Assembly: GCF_023101345.1 (NCBI RefSeq)
Contig: NZ_CP095848.1
Coordinates: 4,428,001 to 4,492,000 of the forward strand
DNA: 64,000 nucleotides
Reading direction: 5' to 3'
Source: Hymenobacter sublimis
GTDB lineage: Bacteria > Bacteroidota > Bacteroidia > Cytophagales > Hymenobacteraceae
The notes below the pieces were generated by a model that had not been told where the DNA came from, searched no databases, and saw only the letters and a program-made list of their open reading frames with translations. Below are positions 59,430 through 64,000 of the stretch, in pieces (positions within the stretch are counted from its first letter, which is position 1; every line of letters begins with the position of its first letter). A program made the translations under genes and the position numbers.

Positions 59430-59437
59430 CAAAGATA
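59430..59437 (-). promoter_or_regulatory. -7 box of the GT2/GT-C gene pair
   Basis: TATCTTTG on the minus strand is a perfect match, giving a leader of about 27 nt to TTG 59400. The same leader length is predicted for hemA and lipoprotein B. Confidence 0.55.
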
Positions 59438-59525
59438 TCGGTAGCACCCAGAAACCAGGGCATCTGGCACTGCATTAGCCCCCAGCTGCAGACTCTAGGC
59501 CGCGTAGGGCTCAGGCCCTACAGGG

Positions 59526-60311
59526 CTACAGGCTGCTGGTGCGGCCCCCGTCCACGGGTACATTGATGCCGGTGATGTAGGCGGCCGCTTCCGAGGCTAG
59601 GAAGGCCACAGCCGCCGCTACCTCCTGCGCCTGTCCGAACCGGCCGGCCGGAATGCCCCGCAGCATGGCTGCCTCCACCTGCTCGGTGGTCTGGCCCGTT
59701 TGCTCTACCTTCTTCTCAATCAAGGAAGTGTGGCGCTGCGTGACGGTGGCCCCCGGCAGCACGTTATTAACTGTAATGCCGTCGGCGGCCAGCTCGTTGG
59801 CCAGGGTTTTGGCCCAGTTGCCCACGGCCCCCCGAATAGTATTCGACACGCCTAAGCCCGGCAGCGGCTGCTTTACGGAGGTGCTGATAATGTTGATGAT
59901 ACGCCCCCAGTGGCGCTGACGCATGCCCGGCACCAGGGCCTGAGCCAGCAGGTGGTTGCACACCAAATGTTGCTCAAACGCGGCCCGGAACGCCTCCACG
60001 GGAGCCTCCAGAATGGGTCCGCCGGCAGGCCCTCCGGTGTTGTTGACCAGGATATCGAAGCCGGTAGGCGTCTGCTCCAGGTACTCCTGTACTTGCTGGG
60101 CCAGGGTAGCGGGCTGACTGAAATCGGCTACAATGAAATCGTGCTTTTGCTGGGCTGGTGTGGGCAGGGCCGCTGCTACCTCGCCCAGGGCGGCTTCGTT
60201 GCGGGCTACCAGCGTGAGGGTGGCTCCGCGCCGGGCCAACTCCTCGGCTACGGCCCGGCCAATTCCTTGGGTGCTGCCGCCCACCAGGGCGCGACGAGAA
60301 CGTAAGTTCAT
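59526..60311 (-). CDS. SDR-family oxidoreductase with atypical active site
   Basis: A 261-residue classical-size SDR. ALVGGSTQGIGRAVAEELAR is the cofactor motif, LVNNTGGPAGGP the NNAG-like motif and IINIISTSVKQPLPGLGVSN the active-site strand with its Ser. Where the family has Tyr-X3-Lys, the sequence reads SNTIRGAVGNW (Ser-X3-Arg), so the usual proton donor is absent. ADGITVNNVLPGATVT and ITGINVPVDGGRTSSL follow normally. It is divergent from the 3-hydroxyanthranilate dioxygenase gene and may act in kynurenine catabolism, but its reaction is unknown. A -7-like CATATTTG lies at 60358-60365 (minus). Confidence 0.85.
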   Translation of the reverse strand: MNLRSRRALVGGSTQGIGRAVAEELARRGATLTLVARNEAALGEVAAALPTPAQQKHDFIVADFSQPATLAQQVQEYLEQTPTGFDILVNNTGGPAGGPILEAPVEAFRAAFEQHLVCNHLLAQALVPGMRQRHWGRIINIISTSVKQPLPGLGVSNTIRGAVGNWAKTLANELAADGITVNNVLPGATVTQRHTSLIEKKVEQTGQTTEQVEAAMLRGIPAGRFGQAQEVAAAVAFLASEAAAYITGINVPVDGGRTSSL

Positions 60312-60459
60312 TGGTGAATTGGGGTAAGGGAATAAAGGAAAGAATGAGGATGCGTGCCAAATATGCGGGCAAAGTCGGTAGTCCCGATACGCGGGAATGT
60401 CGTTATTTGCCGTGACGCACCCGTTGCCCCCCTACGTCTTCACCCCAGCGCTTTGCCTT

Positions 60460-60993
60460 ATGATTCGGCCCTTCAACTTTCAGCAGTGGATTGAGCAGCA
60501 CCGCCACCTACTCAAGCCGCCCGTTGGTAACCAGCAGGTATTCAAGGATAACAAGGATTTCATTGTGATGGTAGTGGGTGGCCCTAACGCCCGCAAAGAC
60601 TACCACGTGGACGAGGGCGAGGAGCTGTTTCTGCAGCTGGAGGGCGACATAGTGGTGAAAATCATTGAAGACGGTCAGCCCGTCGACATCGAAATTAAAG
60701 CCGGCAGCATGTTCCTGCTGCCCGCCGGCGTGCCCCACTCCCCGCGCCGCCCGGCCGGCTCCGTGGGGCTGGTGCTGGAGCGCTACCGCACCCCCGGCGA
60801 GCTGGATGGCTTCCAGTGGTACTGCGAAAATTGCGGCCACAAGCTCCACGAAGAATTCGCTGAAATCACCGACATCGTGGCCCAGCTGCCGCCCATCATG
60901 AACCGCTTCTGGGCCTCCGATGCGCTGCGCACTTGCCCGGTATGCGGCACCTACATGGAAGCGCCCGGCTCTGTAATGAAGAATGAAGAATAA
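60460..60993 (+). CDS. nbaC: 3-hydroxyanthranilate 3,4-dioxygenase
   Basis: A 177-residue Fe(II) cupin from ATG 60460 that opens the ring of 3-hydroxyanthranilate to 2-amino-3-carboxymuconate semialdehyde. Metal ligands His49 and Glu55 (DYHVDEGEELFLQLEG) and His93 (LLPAGVPHSPRRPAG) are in the usual places. The C-terminal rubredoxin-like site has two Cys pairs (WYCENCGHK and RTCPVCGTYM), as in bacterial enzymes. The last codons (VMKNEE, TAA) are encoded by the left arm of the S23 element, so the natural C-terminus has probably been replaced. Equivalent eukaryotic name: HAAO. Confidence 0.93.
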   Translation: MIRPFNFQQWIEQHRHLLKPPVGNQQVFKDNKDFIVMVVGGPNARKDYHVDEGEELFLQLEGDIVVKIIEDGQPVDIEIKAGSMFLLPAGVPHSPRRPAGSVGLVLERYRTPGELDGFQWYCENCGHKLHEEFAEITDIVAQLPPIMNRFWASDALRTCPVCGTYMEAPGSVMKNEE

Positions 60994-61476
60994 GCTTGCT
61001 GTAAACGCTAACTACCTATGGAGGCGGAGAATGTAGTGGCCGCCAAGTCGTTTGCTTTTGCTGTTAGAATCGTGCGGCTGTGCAGGCATTTGCGGACCGA
61101 TCAGCACGAATATGTCTTGATTAAGCAATTACTGCGTTCTGGTACCTCTATTGGGGCCAACGTAGAGGAAGCCATTGGTGGCATTTCTAAAGCTGATTTC
61201 TCCCATAAAATCAGCATTGCTTATAAAGAAGCCCGCGAAACAAACTATTGGTTGAAGTTATTAGCAGCCACTAATACACTGACCCCCGCAGCGTTTACCA
61301 GCATTCAAACGGATTGCGAAGAACTCTGTCGTATTCTACGTGCCATTCTGAACACCACCCGCATCAAAAAGGAGAAAGAACAGGATACCGAACCATCCTG
61401 AACCCGCTTGCCCAGCGCCACTAGCTATGAACCCGCAGCAGAATTCTTCTCTCCTCATTCCTCATTCCTCATTAAC
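60973..61476. mobile_element. Putative S23-bearing foldback element with heptamer-array arms
   Basis: The left arm (60973-60994) is a 7-nt-period array of AATGAAG type. The right arm (61454-61476), read on the minus strand, is the same array with A-to-G changes in step (AATGAGG). About 20 of 23 positions match between arms. Between them is one complete four-helix-bundle gene. The left arm supplies the stop codon of the dioxygenase gene; the right arm is translated inside the ACMSD gene. Known 23S rRNA intervening sequences also place an S23 gene between pairing ends, but this copy is not in rRNA. Mobility is inferred. Confidence 0.55.
61018..61401 (+). CDS. Four-helix-bundle (S23/IVS-type) protein
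   Basis: A 127-residue, wholly helical protein. The family signature RSGTSIGANVEEAIGGISKA and FSHKISIAYKEARETNYWLK are clear. The same fold is encoded by intervening sequences in some 23S rRNA genes, and the Avd accessory protein of diversity-generating retroelements is related; no reverse transcriptase is present here. Function of solitary copies is unknown; the family is basic and may bind RNA. It is inserted between two kynurenine-pathway genes and flanked by inverted heptamer arrays. Confidence 0.9.
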   Translation: MEAENVVAAKSFAFAVRIVRLCRHLRTDQHEYVLIKQLLRSGTSIGANVEEAIGGISKADFSHKISIAYKEARETNYWLKLLAATNTLTPAAFTSIQTDCEELCRILRAILNTTRIKKEKEQDTEPS

Positions 61477-62479
61477 AATAGACATCCACACCCATATTCT
61501 GCCCGAGCGGTGGCCTGACCTGCGGGAGCGGTATGGGTACGGCGGCTTTATTCGGCTGGAACACCACCGGCCTTGCTGCGCCCGCATGATGCAGGACGAC
61601 CGGTTTTTCCGCGAAGTACAGGATAACTGCTGGGACCCCGAGGTGCGCCTGCGCGAGTACGACCAGTTGGGTACTCAAGTACAAGTGCTTAGCACCGTGC
61701 CCGTCATGTTTAGCTACTGGGCCCGCCCCCTTGATACGCTGGACCTGAGCCAGCTGCTCAATGACCACATTGCCGACGTAGTGCGGCGCTACCCTACCCG
61801 CTTCGTGGGGCTGGGTACCCTACCGATGCAGGCTCCCGACCTAGCCGTGCGAGAACTGGAGCGCTGCATGAAAATTGGGCTGGCCGGCGTACAGATCGGC
61901 TCCCACGTTAACGACTGGAACCTGGATGACCCGGAGCTATTCCCGGTGTTTCAGGCCGCTGAGGAGTTGGGCGCCTGCGTGTTTATTCATCCCTGGGACA
62001 TGATGGGCCAGCAGCAGATGCCCAAGTACTGGCTGCCCTGGCTGGTGGGCATGCCTGCCGAAAGTACCCGCGCCCTCTGCTCCCTGATTTTTGGGGGCGT
62101 GCTGGAGCGGCTGCCGCGCCTACGGGTGGCCGTGGCCCACGGCGGTGGCACTTTCGCCACCACCATTGGGCGCATCGGCCACGGCTTCGAGGTGCGCCCC
62201 GACTTGTGCGCTGTCGACAACCCAGTACACCCGAGCCACTACCTCGGCCGCTTCTGGGTCGATTCCCTGGTCCACGACCCGCGTCTGCTCGACTACCTGG
62301 CCCAAACCATCGGACCCGACAAAATCACGCTCGGCACCGACTACCCTTTCCCCCTGGGCGAAGCCGTGCCGGGTGAGCTGATTCGCTCCTTGCCTTACCC
62401 CAACGATGTGAAAGCTCGCATGCTGGGCCAGAACGCCCTGGACTGGCTGGGTCTGGAAGCCTCACGCTTTAAGCGGTGA
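61427..62479 (+). CDS. ACMSD-like amidohydrolase (2-amino-3-carboxymuconate-6-semialdehyde decarboxylase)
   Basis: A 350-residue metal enzyme that decarboxylates the product of the preceding dioxygenase. Metal and catalytic residues match the family: TIDIHTHILP (His21, His23), CVFIHPWDMMG, RVAVAHGGGTFATT and TLGTDYPFPLGEAV. Relative to usual ACMSD numbering (first metal His near residue 9) there is an N-terminal excess of about 12 residues. Those residues (NSSLLIPHSSL) are a translation of the right heptamer arm of the S23 element, so the original start was probably lost and ATG 61427 recruited. The stop codon lies in the first octamer of the next array. Confidence 0.9.
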   Translation: MNPQQNSSLLIPHSSLTIDIHTHILPERWPDLRERYGYGGFIRLEHHRPCCARMMQDDRFFREVQDNCWDPEVRLREYDQLGTQVQVLSTVPVMFSYWARPLDTLDLSQLLNDHIADVVRRYPTRFVGLGTLPMQAPDLAVRELERCMKIGLAGVQIGSHVNDWNLDDPELFPVFQAAEELGACVFIHPWDMMGQQQMPKYWLPWLVGMPAESTRALCSLIFGGVLERLPRLRVAVAHGGGTFATTIGRIGHGFEVRPDLCAVDNPVHPSHYLGRFWVDSLVHDPRLLDYLAQTIGPDKITLGTDYPFPLGEAVPGELIRSLPYPNDVKARMLGQNALDWLGLEASRFKR

Positions 62480-62692
62480 GTTGGTTGAGTGATTTAGCGA
62501 GTTATTGACTGAGTTGTTATGGCGAGGAGGCACGACGAAGCCACCTGTCCACTCTATGTAACCAGCGTAGTAAAGTGACAAGCCCTTGATGTATAGTTGC
62601 GTCGAGGGCTTGTCCTGTTTCAGGACGGATGGTGTCGCACTGCTCGCCATTGGCACCTACTCACAATTTCACCACTTCACAACTTCACCGCT
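62472..62692. repeat. Inverted pair of 8-nt-period arrays with nested hairpins between ACMSD and kynureninase genes
   Basis: Left units from 62472: AGCGGTGA, then GTTGGTTG, then AGTGATTT, then AGCGAGTT. Right units on the minus strand from 62692: AGCGGTGA, then AGTTGTGA, then AGTGGTGA, then AATTGTGA. Between them are a second imperfect inverted pair (ATGGCGAG near 62519 and CTCGCCAT near 62644), a 10-bp stem (GACAAGCCCT 62577-62586 with 62605-62614) and a small hairpin (62612-62626). The ACMSD stop (62477-62479) lies in the first unit. The array ends 16 nt before the kynureninase ATG. Confidence 0.75.
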
Positions 62693-62708
62693 GGTATCTT
62701 TACTGCCG

Positions 62709-63989
62709 ATGACCTTCGAACCCACCCTCGACTTTGCCCGCCAACTTGATGCGCAGGACCCGTTGCGCGATTTTCGTCAGCAGTTTCTGATTCCGCCCGC
62801 GCCCAACGGGGAGGAGTGCCTGTATTTCTGTGGCAACTCCCTGGGCCTGCAGCCGCGTACGGCCCGCGCCGCCGCCGAGCAACAGTTTCAGAACTGGCAG
62901 CAGCTGGCCGTGGAAGGGCACTTCAAGGGCGAAACGCCCTGGATGCACTTTCATCAGCGCCTGGAGGCCGCTTCGGCTCGCATTGTGGGGGCCAAGCCCG
63001 TGGAGGTGGTCGTGATGAACAACCTTACTACCAACCTGCACCTGCTGCTGATATCCTTCTACCAGCCCACGGCTACCCGCTACAAGGTGCTGATGGAAGG
63101 CGGCGCTTTTCCCTCCGACCAATACGCCCTGGAAACTCAGGTGCGCATGCGCGGCCTCGACCCCGACGAAGCCCTGGTGGAGCTAACGCCCCGCCCCGGC
63201 GAGCATACCCTGCGTACCGAGGACATTCTGGCCAAAATCGAGGAGCTGGGCGATTCGCTGGCTACCGTGCTCATGGGCGGCATCAACTACTACACCGGTC
63301 AGGTGTACGACATGGCTGCCATTACCCGGGCCGGCCACGCCGTGGGGGCTATGGTGGGCTTCGACCTGGCCCACGCCGCTGGCAACATCCCGCTGCACCT
63401 GCACGACTGGGACGTGGATTTCGCCTGCTGGTGTTCCTATAAGTACCTGAACTCCGGCCCCGGGGGCGTGTCCGGGGCGTTTGTGCACGAGCGGTTTGCC
63501 GACCAGCCCGAGCTGGTGCGCCTGGCTGGCTGGTGGGGCTACGATGAGAAGGAGCGCTTCAAGATGAAAAAGGGCTTCCGGCCCATGCGTGGGGCAGCCG
63601 GCTGGCAGCTTTCCAACGGGGCCATCCTGACGATGGCCGTGCACGAAGCGGCCCTAGCCATTCACGAAGCCGCTGGTGGCATGGAGGCTCTGCGCCGCAA
63701 AAGCGAGCTGCTGACGGGCTACCTAGAGTTTCTCATCACCCGCCTCAACTTACCCAAAACCCGCCTCGAAATCATTACCCCCCAGGACCCTGCCCAGCGC
63801 GGTTGTCAGCTTTCCTTGCTAGTACACCAGGGCGGCCGCGACCTATTTGAGCACCTGATGGCCGTAGGCGTTATCGGCGACTGGCGGGAGCCCAACGTGA
63901 TTCGGCTGGCGCCCGTGCCGCTCTACAATACCTTCGAGGATGTGTACCGGGTAGGGGTGGTGCTGGCCGAGTGGGCCGGCCGCAACTAA
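62709..63989 (+). CDS. kynU: Kynureninase
   Basis: A 426-residue PLP enzyme from ATG 62709 that cleaves 3-hydroxykynurenine (or kynurenine) to 3-hydroxyanthranilate (or anthranilate) and alanine. CLYFCGNSLGLQPRT is the N-terminal signature. FDLAHAAGNIPLHLHDWDVD and CWCSYKYLNSGPGGVSGAFV carry PLP contacts and the Schiff-base Lys. GFRPMRGAAGWQLSN is the substrate-binding stretch. The frame is open to 62586, but that part merely translates octamer-array DNA. A -7-like TATCTTTA ends 8 nt before the ATG, so the mRNA may have almost no leader. Confidence 0.95.
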   Translation: MTFEPTLDFARQLDAQDPLRDFRQQFLIPPAPNGEECLYFCGNSLGLQPRTARAAAEQQFQNWQQLAVEGHFKGETPWMHFHQRLEAASARIVGAKPVEVVVMNNLTTNLHLLLISFYQPTATRYKVLMEGGAFPSDQYALETQVRMRGLDPDEALVELTPRPGEHTLRTEDILAKIEELGDSLATVLMGGINYYTGQVYDMAAITRAGHAVGAMVGFDLAHAAGNIPLHLHDWDVDFACWCSYKYLNSGPGGVSGAFVHERFADQPELVRLAGWWGYDEKERFKMKKGFRPMRGAAGWQLSNGAILTMAVHEAALAIHEAAGGMEALRRKSELLTGYLEFLITRLNLPKTRLEIITPQDPAQRGCQLSLLVHQGGRDLFEHLMAVGVIGDWREPNVIRLAPVPLYNTFEDVYRVGVVLAEWAGRN

Positions 63990-64000
63990 TAACACAATTT

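Noticed and set aside
61018..61401. Four-helix-bundle gene as part of a diversity-generating retroelement (avd)
   Set aside because: No reverse transcriptase, template repeat or variable repeat is visible nearby.
60973..61476. Heptamer and octamer arrays as CRISPR repeats
   Set aside because: Units are 7-8 nt, adjacent without spacers, and there are no cas genes.

Overview
The window reads as a chromosomal segment of a GC-rich Bacteroidota bacterium, most likely Hymenobacter or a close Cytophagales relative. The signs are: no Shine-Dalgarno sites; several Bacteroidota-type -7 boxes (TAnnTTTG) 25-70 nt upstream of start codons; many lipoproteins; CarboxypepD-type, OmpA/PD40 and TonB-C proteins; an archaeal/eukaryal-type ProRS; and a kynurenine catabolic pathway. 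The genus is an inference from protein style, not a database match. I saw no rRNA, tRNA, CRISPR array, transposase or phage gene.

Layout. 0-14 kb: the 5' part of hemA, an orphan sensor kinase, a CrtC/AttH-like lipoprotein, a CarboxypepD-type gene broken by an in-frame TAG, an APC permease, a 1616-residue DUF4011-type SF1 helicase fused to a nuclease domain, an EamA exporter and dusB. 14-22 kb: a CPBP protease, cdsA, gdh, psd, a DHFR-like reductase, free-Met-sulfoxide reductase, ribD and prmC. 22-28.5 kb: a co-directional nucleotide-sugar block (WlbB-like acetyltransferase, UDP-sugar 6-dehydrogenase, galE, rfbB, WbpP/TviC-like epimerase, rfbA) that supplies UDP-uronic-acid and dTDP-6-deoxy precursors for a surface polysaccharide. 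28.5-47.8 kb: chrA, a 2OG oxygenase, an OmpA/PD40 protein, a floA/nfeD operon, a Gre factor, proS, a GY-rich lipoprotein, a FadL-like porin, a DPP-IV-like peptidase, pirin, a TonB-C lipoprotein and a Uma2 nuclease. 47.8-64 kb: kynurenine-pathway genes (2-aminomuconate semialdehyde dehydrogenase on one side; SDR, 3-hydroxyanthranilate dioxygenase, ACMSD and kynureninase on the other) surrounding a 10-kb envelope-glycosylation island with three polyprenyl-phosphate glycosyltransferases, two GT-C-like membrane enzymes, a methyltransferase and three paralogous lipoproteins.

The most unusual signal is non-coding. At least six gaps are occupied by a pair of short degenerate tandem arrays with a strict 7- or 8-nt period, facing each other as inverted repeats. 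Each locus has its own unit sequence, but its two arms match. In the co-directional cases the array begins within about 10 nt of a stop codon, often over it, and the partner ends just before the next start. One locus (60973-61476) carries a complete S23-type four-helix-bundle gene between its arms, which recalls 23S rRNA intervening sequences but lies between two kynurenine-pathway genes, and its right arm is now translated as the N-terminus of ACMSD. I propose these as one family of foldback elements, with the S23 locus as the gene-bearing version.
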